DNA of 23,952 bases from Cochliopodium minus (taxonomy: Eukaryota > Discosea > Himatismenida > Cochliopodiidae), in NCBI GenBank assembly GCA_024220525.1, contig JAMYWO010000252.1, forward strand, positions 27,656 through 51,607, written 5' to 3'. The notes beneath the pieces were generated by a model, which saw only the letters and a list, made by a program, of their open reading frames with translations, did no database searches and was not told the origin of the DNA. Both the position numbers and the translations under genes were made by a program. Position 1 is the first letter of the stretch, and every line of letters begins with the position of its first letter. This document shows positions 7,098 through 18,689 of the stretch, piece by piece.

Positions 7098-10000
7098 CAC
7101 CATCAAATTGATCAAACTGGAAAGAGCATCCAAAACATCAGAAAAACCAGTATATCTCAAAGTTCCTCTGAAAAAAGTTTTGGGGTTGGAAAGACCATAA
7201 GGTTTGATGTAGCTGAGAGAATCTCTGTTGGAATACCCCTCCAAACTGAATCCGGGAAAGAAGGAAACCTTTTGTTTGTTTTCGAAAACTGTTCCTGGTT
7301 GCAATTCTATTACTCTGTCTCCTTGTTTGTAAATCGCTCCATTCTTTCCTGCCAACAATGCTCCTCTTGGACTCCTAAACAAAAAATATTAATTTTTATT
7401 TATTATTTATTACTTATTTTATTATTTATTATTTATTATTTATTTTATTATTTATTTTTTATTTTTTATTATTTATTTTTTATTATTTATTATTTATTAT
7501 TTATTATTTATTTTTAGTTTTTTTATTTATTTTTAGTTTTTTTTTATTTATTTTAATATTAAGATTATTTTTAATTTTTTTTATTTTTTGTCATATTATT
7601 TTTTCTTATTATTTTGTATAACTTTACTTTTTATAATTTTTTTGGTTAATAATTTAAATGTTTTTTCTAATATTAATGTTTTCATTGATTTGTTTTTGTT
7701 TTTATTTTGTTTTAATTTTTTACCAACTAAATTTGTAGGCGAGAGGATTGTTACTTGCTTCAGGAGCAGGAAGGCCACCACACCAAGAAACAAAGCTGGT
7801 GACTTCTCCTCCCTTTTCTTTTGCCTCGTTAATCACTCTCATTGCTTCCAAGTGATCAATACCTGGATCCAATCCCATTTCATTCTTTTATTTTAAAAAA
7901 AAAATATTGTATAGTTCAGAAAAATGAAAAAAATTTAAAAAACTAATAATTACAAAAATAAAAAAAATAAGATAATAAATTGTTTTAAAATAAAAAATTA
8001 TGAAATTAAAAAATATTCAAATAAATAAAAAAAATTCTGAAAATAAAAAAATATTTAAAAAATGAAAAATATTTAAAAAATAAAGAAAAAAATGTATATA
8101 ACATATAATTTTAAATACATGAAAAAAAAAATTTTTGAAGAATAAAAAAAAATCATAAACTAAAAATATTGGATAAGAAATAATAAAAAAAACTAAAATA
8201 AGAAAATCCAAAAAAAAAAAAAAAAAAAATTTTTACCATGATAGTAACTTGAGCAGTTTCAGCTTGAGAATGCAAATCCTGCATTTCAGAAGTGGTATAA
8301 GAAGTAGTGACCAAAGAAATTCCCTTCTCAATGCAAGCCTTGGCAACACTGACATGCATGGTGGCAGGCAAAAGAGAGATGACGATGTCAGAGTCAGAAA
8401 CCAAGTTTTTCAAGGCGATGAGGTCGGTGGCGTCCCATTCCAACACGGTGATGTTTGGTCTGCCTCCCTTCATTTTCTCTGCTCTTTCTGGCTCGTTTGT
8501 TGCCACCACTACTTTGTATCCTCCTGCTCCGTCGTCTGCGAAGTAATCTATTACTGGTCCGCTCACCATTCCTTTTTTCAAAAAAATAAATCAAAAATTT
8601 ATTGAAAAAAAAAATAAAATATAATTTTAAAAATTAAAAAGAAAAAAAAGAAAATGTCCATAATCATAAAAAAAAATGTTCATAATCAAACAAATGAAAT
8701 TTACTTTAACATTATTTCTTTCAAAATTTAAGGTGTAAAAACGGAACAAATAAAAAAAAAAAATAAAAGAAAAAAAAAATATGTACAGCAATAATTAAAA
8801 TGTACATAAAAAATAAATCTTAAAATCTATTATAATTGAAAGAATTTAAAAGCAAAAATTATTTAAAAAAATTTAGAGAATCAAAAATAAAATTACCAGA
8901 ACCCAAAACTAGAACTTTTTTGAAATCTTTGTCTTTGGTGAGAGTTTTCTTACGAAGATCAGTGATGTATTGATAAGCAGGAGTGAGACTTCCGTGATTT
9001 GTCAAAACTGCTTTTCTGAGGGGTTCGGGTAAATCTGATTGTTCTTCGAATGGTTTGCTACCGTCTGACAAAGCCAATGGTTCGATGAAAGGAAGTAATG
9101 CATCTCCAAAATAAATTGTTGCGTCCTTTGGAATTTCTAAAAATAAAAAATGAATTTTAAAAAAATTATTGAAATAGAAACTTTTGGAAATAAAATTTTA
9201 AAAGAAAAAAAAATTAAAAGAAAATTTGGAAATAATGAAGAAAAAATAATAGAACAAATAAATCTTGAAATTGGAAAAAAATTTTGTAAAAAAAAAATTA
9301 TGAAAAGTTTAAAAAAATACAAAAAAAATGTAAAATTCAACAAAAAAATTTAAAAAATGAAAAAAAAATTTACCAGTTGGCAAGTTATCTACAGCAAGAA
9401 ACAATATTCCTTTTTTGGAAACATCCCATTGGACCAATCTGTTGACTACGTCATAAACAAAGAAAGGATGGTCAATGGAGGAATTTGTTTTCAAAATTTC
9501 AATTCCTCCTTCGAGATCGCAGGACAAATCTGCAACTCCAATTAATCTTAACTTTCTTTTTCTGTTTAATTCCTCTACTTGTTCTGTTGTCAATAATCTT
9601 GGGAAATTTGGATCCCAATACATACAATTTATAATAGCAGAAGCGTACCTAAAAAAATAAATTGAAAAATAATTAAGCTTTTAAAAAATAAATTGAAAAA
9701 TAAGAAGCAAAAATTGAATGTAAAAGAAAAAGCAAAAATATTAAATAATGATAAAATTCAATAAATAACAAAAAAAAAAAAATTTTTTTTTTTACCTTCC
9801 ATAATCTTGATAAAAAGTGGAATGATAATTTTGAGGTTCTCTGTAATACTCAAGTCTATTAAACTCTTTGTTAGGATCGTTATGCTCGACAATTTGATCA
9901 GAAGAAGCGATGGTACCATAAATGACATCCCTTCTCCATTTCTTCTTTGCAAAGATTTCGTGCATTTCCTCTTTGGTGACCCATTCGTGGGGCAAAAGCT

Positions 10001-11311
10001 CAAATATTTCTCTTGCTCCTGTTGATACTGATCCTGTTCCTGTGAATACAAATATCATTGGTAAAAACATGTCAGGAAGCCCTTGTTGAGTGATTTGTTC
10101 TCCTTCATAAAAAAATTTTTTAAATTGAATCAATTTTGAGAGTATAAAAAAAGATTGAATTAAAATATTAATTAAAGTCAAAGTGGAATTAGAAAATCTT
10201 TTGATAAAATATTAAGAAAGATAAGAATTATAAATTATATCAAAAAATAAAGCAAAAATAAAAAATAAATCCTGATAAATCAAAGAGGATCGAAAAGGGA
10301 TTGAGAATCATATTTTTTTTTTTTTACCCAAATGTCTAATTGCATCTTTTGCTGCATCGATATTACTGTACATATGAGTATATCCGACGTGTAAAAATGG
10401 AGTGGAATAACCCATAGTCAACATTCTATCTCCAAGACCGTGAATAAAATCAATCATACCAGCATATCCCGCAAATTCTCCAAATTTAACCAATCTTTGA
10501 TTATCTTTTACGATCTTTTCGTAATCAATCAATCTGATGTTCTATATTGAGAAAAAGATTATATTTAATCGGAGTGGTTTTAAAATTCAGTTAATAAATT
10601 ATATTTTTTTTTTTTCAAAGAAATTTCATTTAGGGATTTTATAAAAATGGAATTAATTCGTTATTTTTTCTCAAAATTGATGTTTACCTTTTCTAATACA
10701 CTATCCAACAAAGGCATATTCTTTTTCTGAGCCTTGATAGTATGTGAAAAGAATAGATAGGTTCTATTTGGAATCAATTTGTTGAGTGGAACTTCTTTGA
10801 CACCCAAAATCACTGGAGATGGAGAGATATCTTCAGTAATTATTGCTCCAGATTGTCTATACTGTTCGTCAGAAAAGATTCTGAGATTAGAAGGCTGGAT
10901 CAACACCTTTATTCCCTTTTTAGTCAACTCTTCAACATGCTTTGGTGCCAAAGGTGCTCTTCTTTCCCATCTATGGAGAAAAAAAAAAATGAAATAAAAT
11001 TCCACGTACAAAAAAAAAAGTTTTAAAAAAGATTTGTAATTATTTTAAATGAATTTTAAATGAATTTTGGGATCTCTTTTTTAAAAGTATCCACTCACAA
11101 TTCGATATTATTCGCACAAAAAAAAATATAGTTAATATATTCTATCTCTTTTTTATTAATTCTTTTCTTACCTATTCTTATCTTCTCTTCTTATTGCTAT
11201 TGTTCCATTTCCTTTTAATTCTTCAATTGAATAGTATTTATTCAATGAAAGAGATTTAGAAGAATTGAAGTATTTTGTGAATGGTATTTTCTTTTTGAAA
11301 AGCTTATTCAT
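6369..11311 (-). CDS. AASS: Mitochondrial LKR/SDH (alpha-aminoadipic semialdehyde synthase) with a SPRY-like C-terminus
   Basis: Eleven exons, all in phase: 11311-11172, 10970-10688, 10541-10328, 10102-9796, 9648-9374, 9136-8897, 8571-8237, 7884-7724, 7374-7016, 6924-6634, 6475-6369 (stop TGA); 903 aa. The enzyme joins lysine and 2-oxoglutarate into saccharopine (LKR) and then oxidises it (SDH) in lysine breakdown. Residues 1-28 are basic and Ser-rich, a likely mitochondrial presequence. LKR spans about 36-475 ([32 protein letters not shown]). SDH starts with the Rossmann motif VLVLGSGMVSGPV and runs through [12 protein letters not shown] and [13 protein letters not shown] to about residue 741. 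The remaining SDH region, including the conserved ExDM and SAMA parts, is absent. Instead residues 746-903 resemble a SPRY domain ([34 protein letters not shown]). The join lies inside exon 9 near 7100. LKR should work; SDH probably does not. Confidence 0.88.
7375..7723. repeat. AASS intron 8 with (TTATTTA)-type simple repeat
   Basis: This 349-nt intron carries an uninterrupted A/T low-complexity tract of TTATT/ATTTA units at about 7390-7560. No gene is seen in it. Confidence 0.8.
7885..8236. other. AASS intron 7, AT-rich, no gene
   Basis: 352-nt intron, donor GTAAAA, acceptor AAAAG. Long A-runs and AT-rich low complexity; nothing else seen. Confidence 0.75.
8572..8896. other. AASS intron 6, AT-rich, no gene
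   Basis: 325-nt intron, donor GTAATT, acceptor AAAAAAG. It splits the NAD-binding glycine motif of SDH after VLVLGS. Nothing else seen. Confidence 0.75.
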
Positions 11312-11782
11312 CGTATTTCTTTTTTTTTTTATTTTTTCTTATTCATTTTCTTCTAAATTGGAATGGTCCACTGAATGAAAAAAGATATTTATATTTTTAA
11401 TTCTTTTCTTGATGAATTTTAGAACCTTTATTTTTAAAAATGTTGAGATCTCCTTTTTTTCCATCAAAAAACAGCCACCATATCAAAAAAATAAATTATA
11501 AAAAAATAAAAATAACACCTTGCAATAAAAAATTTTATCTTTTCACTTCTTAACAAATTTCATTAAGATAATTCAAAAAATGATGGAAATCATAAGCCGA
11601 ATTAAGATATCAGATTTTTAAAATATGACCTCACTATCCCATCAAACAATCAAAATTAATGCAAAAATATTTAGTTGAATTTGTCTTTATTTCAACTGCA
11701 CTTCCACAATTCTGAGTGAAAAATATTTTTCTCAACAAAATTCAAATGAATGTGATTTGATTTTTTTATTTCTATTATTTAA
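11312..11782. other. Spacer between AASS start and membrane-protein stop
   Basis: 471 bp between two minus-strand genes; it should hold the AASS promoter. No ORF, RNA gene or repeat could be supported. Confidence 0.6.
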
Positions 11783-14774
11783 TCAGAAATCTAAAGTAAA
11801 GTTTTTGACTTTCTTTTGGTTTTCAATGTAAGTATCTTTAAACTCATAAACAATTTTCTTGTTTTCAACAATGCTTTCAGTCCACTCAATCAATTTTGTC
11901 AAAGCCTTCTCTTCGCTATCATGTTTATAATTAAGACCAACATTATGCATAGCATTGTCTCTCATTTCAACATACTCCATTCCAATCAAATTAGGCCAGT
12001 ACCACTTAATTTGGGCAGCATATAGAGCATAAAGACCCACACAAAAAGTGACAGCGTGAAATTCGATTTTGTTATTCAGAAGATCTTTGTTTTTTGCATC
12101 CAATTTCTCTACAATGTCGATGATTTCACTAAACCAGACAATGGATGACAGTTTTGGTGGAACATCTTTTTCATTTAAAAAAAATTAATTAATTAAAATA
12201 AAAGTTAAAAATAATTAAAACAAAAAAAACAAAGTAAATTCACATTTATCTATTGGATTTTGCAAGATTCTTCTGAATATTTTCAAGAAATATAGCCCCT
12301 TTTCTTTGTTGAGAGTGCTGCTCGCTTGTTGATCCAATAAGATATCCAATTTGTCTTGTTTTCTCTCTTTTCTGTCTTTAATGGAAGATTTGGAAGATTT
12401 TTTTGCTTCTTTCTTCTCTGTAAAACCAAACAACTTTGTTCCTATTTAAAAATTTAAGAATATAAATTAAAAATTAAAAAATTGAAAAATTTTTTATTTA
12501 CCCCACAATTCCCTTTGTTCCTTTGTCTTCAAACATTTGAATAAATAAATTTTGTCTTCTTTGCTAAAATTCTTTGGGTCAGGATTTTCCTTTTTTTTTG
12601 TCAAAATAAAAAATCAAAAAATTAAAAAATTTAAAATTTAAATTTAAATCAAAAAATTAAAAAATTTTTACCCAAAAAGATCTATAAAACTCTACTTTGT
12701 TTTCTTCAATTCCATCAAACAAAATGGACATGTCAACATTTTCGAAAAACTTGAGTTTTTTTTCTTCTTCGAGTTTTTCATCTTCAAATTTCTTTCTTTT
12801 TTTTAACAAAAACTCATTGACATAAGGTTCTTTCTTTACAGAGGGCAAAGAACTCCAAATGTCAGAAGGAGATTGTATAGAAGAGCGAAAACCAAATTTT
12901 TGGAAGCCAAAACGGAATTTCTTTGAAATTTCAACGAAAAAAAGAACAAAAAGAATAGAAATCAAACATGAATAAAACGCAGTTAAACCTCTAAATGAAA
13001 GGAGAACTGTCGCATTAAAAAATAAAAAGGAGAGGAGAGAGTATGTCGGTTTTGAAGTGTAAATAAAAGATTCGTTATAAAAGTACAGCCTTTCCATTTC
13101 TTTGTTGATCATTTTGAATTCGTCCATCATACATTTCAACCTATTTAAAAAATAAAAAATAAAATAATAAAATATAATAAAAAAAAAAAAAATAATATTT
13201 TTAAAAAATTATATACAAATTAGGAGGAACTTCCAGTTTTTGTTGTATGTAAAGATGATAATCATCACCCGATATTTTTTTGATAAATTTAATAAATTTT
13301 TTGTAGTGAGAAGAGAAAGAGGGAGAGGATTTGATGATTTGGGCGAGAAAAGAGAGGAGGGGAGAGAAAAGAGGAGAAAACACTTTTTGTTTGAAAGAGG
13401 AGTAACAATCCACAAAAAGATCTTTAAATTGAAAGAACAAAAGAGAGGAAATCAAAGAAAAATAAGAAAAAACTAATAAAGAAGAAAAAGAAGGAAATAA
13501 AAGAGAAAACACCGCAAAAAAAGCCAAAAACGCTGCAAAAAAATTTCTTTTGAAAAAAATGGGGAAAGAAAAAGAAGAAGGTTGATCTTTTCCTTCCACG
13601 TACTCTTGATTAAAAACAGAATTAAAAGAAACACGCAAAGGAGTACGACTCAAATGACCCAATAAATCCCGAGACTTTTCTATGTTTTTCCAGCCCAGAA
13701 AACTCTTCTTCTTTAGGTTTTCGGAGAGGTACTTTGTTGATTCTCCCATGATGGTGATCACTCTAAAGATGGAGTACTTCATGTTTTCGTTGTTTGGGTC
13801 GTATCGGGTGGTGGAAGTGGTGAGGGGTGATAGTCCTTCCAGCATTGTTTTTATTTGTAGTTTGTTGAGAAAAAAGGAAGACAATTTGCATATGTTCACG
13901 AATCCCCAAATAGGTGGTCTTGTTCTTAAAAATTTTTCAACAAATAGAAAATAAAAAAAATAGATTAAATATTGCAACATAAGAAAAAAAAGAAACTTAA
14001 GAAATTTAAAGAAAAACTTTTTAAAATACAAAAAAATACTATCAAAAATTAAAAAAATTATCAAATATTATTAAAAAAAATTATAAAATTTAAAAAAAAA
14101 TAATAAAATTTAAAAAAAAATTAACAATTAAAAATATCAAAAAAATTAAAGGAAAAAATATCAAAAAAATTAAAGGAAAAAATATCAAAAAAATTAAAGG
14201 AAAAAAAACCAAAAATAAAAATTTTTTTTTTTTTACACTTCCCCTCGTCTCTTTTCTGGTTTGAGATGAGCTTCTTTTTTTTGGTCTTTAATTATTTGAG
14301 AAAATCTTTCTTTCATTTCTTTAATATCGTGTTCCCAAATCATTGGGTAGGCTACTTCCATCATTTTTAGTGCTTTGTGTTCGTCATCCAAAGTTTCTTC
14401 GTTTGTTTTATCGATTAAATAAATTTGGATGTATTTTTTTATCAATTTTCCAAAAAATTCAAGGTAGTACCTTTGTAAAAAAAAAACAAATTAAAATTTA
14501 ATTTTAAATTATTATTTTCAGAAAAAAAAAAATTTCTATTTTACCATGGAATATCTTTGTATCTATCTTTTATACTCCATTTCTTATATGATACATCTCT
14601 TATTTTGGCAGAGATCGAAATAAGGTGATTCATTTTTTCCAAATCATCCTTGAAATCGCTCTTTTCCATAAATTCCAATATTTTCGCAATTTTCTCAATA
14701 TCTTCATCCCTAATTTTGCTTATCCAATCATTATATTCGTTGCATGCTTCATTTTCACTTACTGATTCGATCAT
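11783..14774 (-). CDS. 769-aa membrane protein of unknown function
   Basis: Seven exons in phase: 14774-14545, 14470-14237, 13924-13217, 13140-12672, 12589-12502, 12441-12244, 12165-11783 (stop TGA). The N-terminal ~270 residues are soluble and helical (KIRDEDIEKIAKILEFMEKS, then a KRR-containing linker and TRPPIWGFVNIC). Two long hydrophobic stretches follow, at about residues 283-319 and 423-459, each long enough for a hairpin or two helices, separated by about 100 polar residues. The C-terminal part has a Lys/Glu-rich coiled-coil-like region (KKRKKFEDEKLEEEKK, KKEAKKSSKSSIKDRKERKQ) and a helical domain with YALYAAQIKWYWPNLIG. No signal peptide, enzyme motif or known family was recognised. 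Two wide hydrophobic hairpins recall ER-shaping or organelle-membrane proteins, but this is only an analogy. Confidence 0.72.
14134..14205. repeat. 24-bp tandem repeat, three copies, in an intron
   Basis: The unit ATATCAAAAAAATTAAAGG plus A-run repeats with a 24-bp period at 14134, 14158 and 14182, inside intron 2 (13925-14236) of the membrane-protein gene. The copies are almost identical, so the expansion is recent. Confidence 0.85.
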
Positions 14775-14977
14775 TTTTTTTTTTATTTTTTATTGTGAGA
14801 ATAACATTGAATGAAAGTGAAACTGAGAAAAATATGAGAAATGATTCCAATTCTTAAATGTGAAGAGAGTTTATAAAATGAAAAGAAAAAGTTTAAATTA
14901 ATTTTTTTTTTTAATAATTTTCCAAAAATAAAATAAAATAAAAGCGAAGTATTTTGAAAAGAGAAAAGAGAACTGAA

Positions 14978-17900
14978 TTATTTATATTCTTCAACCAAGT
15001 TCTTGAAGTGTTTGATCAAATCATCAATGCTCATAGGTTCACCACGACCCTTTTGATCTTTACCAGTACCTCTTGGACGAACATTGACAGAGTTGTTCTC
15101 TTGTTCAACAGCACCAACAACAAGGGTGAAGTTGTATTGAAACTCGTTTGCGTAGAGGATCTTTCTTTCCATGGTCTTACCAGAAGTATCGACATCTACA
15201 TAGAATCCTGCTTCAAACAATTGTTTTTGAACTTTTTCTGCGTATTCATTGAATCCAGAACCAATTGGAACAACTAAAAGGAAACAAATGTTAATTTTAA
15301 AAAAAAAAATGTAAAATAAAAATTTCTTTTTTTTTGAATAAAAACTAAATGAATTTTTTGGATTTATTAGTCAGTGAAAAAATTTCTCCTTCATTATTAA
15401 TAGGTAGAACGAAAGTTATTTTCAAAATCATCATTTTAAAAACCAAAAAAAATGTTTTAAAATAAAACAAAAAAAAAGGAATGTAAAAAAAAAAATTTAA
15501 AAAAAAATTTTAAAATGTTACCCAAAGCTTGTCTTGGGGAAACCCAGAAAGGCCACTTTCCTTCAGTGTGCTCAGTCAAAATAGCGAAAAATCTCTCAAC
15601 AGAACCATAAATAGCTCTGTGAATGATGACAGGTCTGACCAAAGTGTTATTCTCATCCAAGTACTGCAACTCAAACTTGATAGGGAGTTGGAAATCAAGT
15701 TGGATGGTGGCGCATTGAAAAGATCTCTTCATGCAGTCGTATACGTGAATGTCAATTTTTGGTCCGTAGAACGCTCCGTCTTCTGGATTCAACTTCCATG
15801 GTTTTCCAAATTTGTTCAATGCGTCTTTGAGTGATTGTTCTGCTTCATCCCATTGACTAATTTCCCCTGTAAATTTGTAAAAAATAAATTAAGAATTTGA
15901 ATCAAAAATTATAAAAAAAAATTTAAAAAAAATAAAAAAATAACAATATAAAAATAAAAATAAAATCACAAAGATAATTTTATTGATTCAATTAAAATAG
16001 AATGAATTAACAAAAATTTAGATTTAAATTAAAAAATAATTTAAAAAATAAAAATAAAAATAAAAATAAAAATAAAAATAAAAATAAAAATAAAAATAAA
16101 AATAAAATTTATTTACCCATAAAATTTTTAGGTCTGGTGGAAAGTTCCAAGGAAAATTCGAATCCAAAGACACCATAGACATGTTTCATAAAACCAAGAG
16201 CGTTTTCAATTTCCTCAGTGATTTGCTCACGTCTGCAGAAAATGTGAGCATCATCTTGTTGGAATCTTCTTACTCTGGTCAACCCAGAAAGAGCATTGCT
16301 GAGTTCGTTTCTAAAAAGATAAAATGAGATAAATAAAAAAAATTAATCAAAAAAATTAAATGAAAAAATTTAATTGAAAAAAATCAAAAAATTAAAAAAA
16401 TTAATGAAAAAAAAATTAAAAAAAATTTAAAGAAAATGAAAAAAATTTAAAAAAAATGTTACCTGTGTAAGACTCCAAAGTCAGCGAGACGAATAGGCAA
16501 TTCTTTGTAAGATCTGGTTCTGTTTCTGAACATCAAACAGTGACCAGGGCAGTTCATAGGTTTGAGAGAAAACTCTTGGTCTTCGCAAATGAAAGAGAAC
16601 ATGTTTTCTTTGTACTTTGCATTGTGTCCAGAAATATCCCATAAACTATTTTCAAAAAAAAATAAAAAAAGAAAAAATAATAAATTAAAATGAAATAAAA
16701 TAAAATATGATAAAAATAAATTGTTAAAAACAAAATTAAGAGCAGAAGAAAGGTTGTTTAAATTTAATTACCGAGAACTGAAAACGTTTGGGGTAATTAC
16801 TTCAGTAAATCCTCTCTTTCTGTATTCCCCACGAGTAAAATCCATCAACTATCGAAAAGGGGTTATTTTTTTAAAAAAAAAAAAATGACAATAAAAAAGA
16901 AAAAAATGACAAAAATAAAGACTAACATGAATAAAAAATACGAAAAAAAAAAAGAAAATAAAAAAAATATTGTTTATTTTTGCAAAAATAATTCAACAAT
17001 TTTTTTACCTTGTTGTAAATTTTTGCACCATGTGGAAGGAAGAAACAAGAACCAGGACTCAACTCATCAAAGAAGAACAACTCCTGTTCCTTCCCGATCT
17101 TTCTGTGGTCGTTTTCGAGTTGTTTCTTTCTGTTTTCGATCCATTCTTTGAGCTCCTTGGCGGACGGGAAAGTGATGGCATAAACTCTTTGTACTGAAGG
17201 GTTGTCTTTATTCTTCCTGAAATAAGCGCTACTGTTTTGGAAAACTTCAAATGCTTTTGCTTTTCCAGTGTTAGGAAGATGAGGTCCTTTGAGAGTTAAA
17301 TTAATTTAGATAATTAAAGATTAAGGGATTTTTTTTTTATTTTTGGATATATAATTCGTTAAAATATCTTCTTCAATAAAAGGTTTTATTATTTATTAAT
17401 TATATTTTTCTGTATTATATTTTAAACTCCAAATTTGAAGTTGTATATTTTTATAAAGTTTATTTTTGCTTTCTTAGAATATTATTTAATCTGATTTATT
17501 TATTATTATTTTTTTTACCTTTGCATGGATCAATCAAATCACCACATCTATAAATGGTGCAGGTTCCACCTTCTTCGACCTTCTCCTGAAGAATTTCAGT
17601 TTTGAATCTGCTGTATTTGAACATTTCAAGAGCTTTATCCTTAGGACAAACAATCATCTCGAATTCATCTTTTTTCTTGACTACCTCTTTCACACCTTGA
17701 TTGATCTTTTCCCAATCTTCTTGAGTGATTGATACATCTTTCCCTTCTTTATCTTTGATTGCCATATCATAATAAAATCCTCCAGTTTCTATTGGTGGAC
17801 CTGAACATAGATATCCTCCCTATTATTATTATTAAAGAAAATAAATATTTTTCTTTTCAAAATTTAAAAATAATCAATTCTTACATAGATTCTTTCCAAT

Positions 17901-18463
17901 GCTTGTCCCAAGATATGTGCAGATGAATGCCAAAATACTTTTTTACCTTCTTCATCTTCGAATTTTAACAATTTTAAACTAGAATCTTCTTCAAAGGGTC
18001 TATTTAAATCCCAAAGAACATCATTAACCTAAATATAAAAAATGAAAGATGAATAAAAACTATTCAAAATTGTATATTTAAAGATATTTAACTGTATATT
18101 TCTCTTAAATACAAATATATTTTGGATAATTTTTTTTTTTATGTACTGTTTTTATTTTTTTTTCACCTTTGAAATGATAACAACATTTGCAAGTCCTTGT
18201 GAAATAGATTTTGCAACATCCATTGGGGTGGTAATATATGATTTTCCATCAAAAATCTTTCCATCAGGCAAAGTAATTTTGATATCTTTTCCTTGTTTCT
18301 TCAATTTTTCTTCTTCATTCAATTTTTTGACTTCTTCCCAAATTTTTATTCTGTGTTCAATATATTCAGGTTTTGGCAATGAATTATAATCAAACTTTGG
18401 TGCTTGAACTTTAATACTCTTTGGTTTATTGTTGTTCTTATTGTTTTTAATATCTTCACTCAT
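14978..18463 (-). CDS. TARS: Threonyl-tRNA synthetase, cytosolic type
   Basis: Nine exons, all in phase: 18463-18167, 18028-17885, 17819-17519, 17286-17009, 16848-16772, 16645-16463, 16310-16117, 15866-15522, 15273-14978 (stop TAA); 704 aa, the usual eukaryotic length. It charges tRNA-Thr with threonine. A charged N-terminal extension (about 1-60) precedes the TGS domain ([20 protein letters not shown]). The editing domain carries HSSAH at 133-137. The class II core has [17 protein letters not shown], the zinc-site region MNCPGHC, motif 2 [14 protein letters not shown] (439-452), [16 protein letters not shown], and motif 3 [15 protein letters not shown]. The anticodon-binding domain starts at [12 protein letters not shown]. 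There is no targeting sequence at the start ([13 protein letters not shown]), so it should act in the cytosol. All catalytic motifs are present. Confidence 0.96.
16043..16108. repeat. (TAAAAA)n hexanucleotide microsatellite
   Basis: About eleven perfect copies of TAAAAA inside intron 7 (15867-16116) of the ThrRS gene. Confidence 0.9.
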
Positions 18464-18689
18464 TTTTTTTTTTTTAAATTTGTTTATGATTTTTTTTTTT
18501 TATACAGATTGAAAAAACAACAAAATATTTTTCTTTTTGTACTTGTTATTTATGAGAAAAATATAAGAAAAGTGAATGTCATCTCAAAAGATACCATAAC
18601 TATTGAAATTTGTTATTTATTGCAAAATAAAGGCTGACTGAAAATTTATACCCAAAGAGAAGAAAAAGAAAAGTGAAAGATAAATAGAT

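Noticed and set aside
8249-8605. Plus-strand ORFs of 79-118 codons opposite AASS exon 7
   Set aside because: Antisense shadows of the AASS coding exon; the minus-strand frame has clear SDH motifs.
9137-9353. Lysine- and phenylalanine-rich ORFs on both strands
   Set aside because: They lie in AASS intron 5, AT-rich sequence that gives long low-complexity frames on both strands.
13240-13954. Plus-strand ORFs opposite the membrane-protein exon 3
   Set aside because: Antisense frames; the minus-strand exon is in phase with six others.
14954-15277. Plus-strand ORF opposite the ThrRS last exon
   Set aside because: Antisense of the anticodon-binding domain, which is well conserved on the minus strand.
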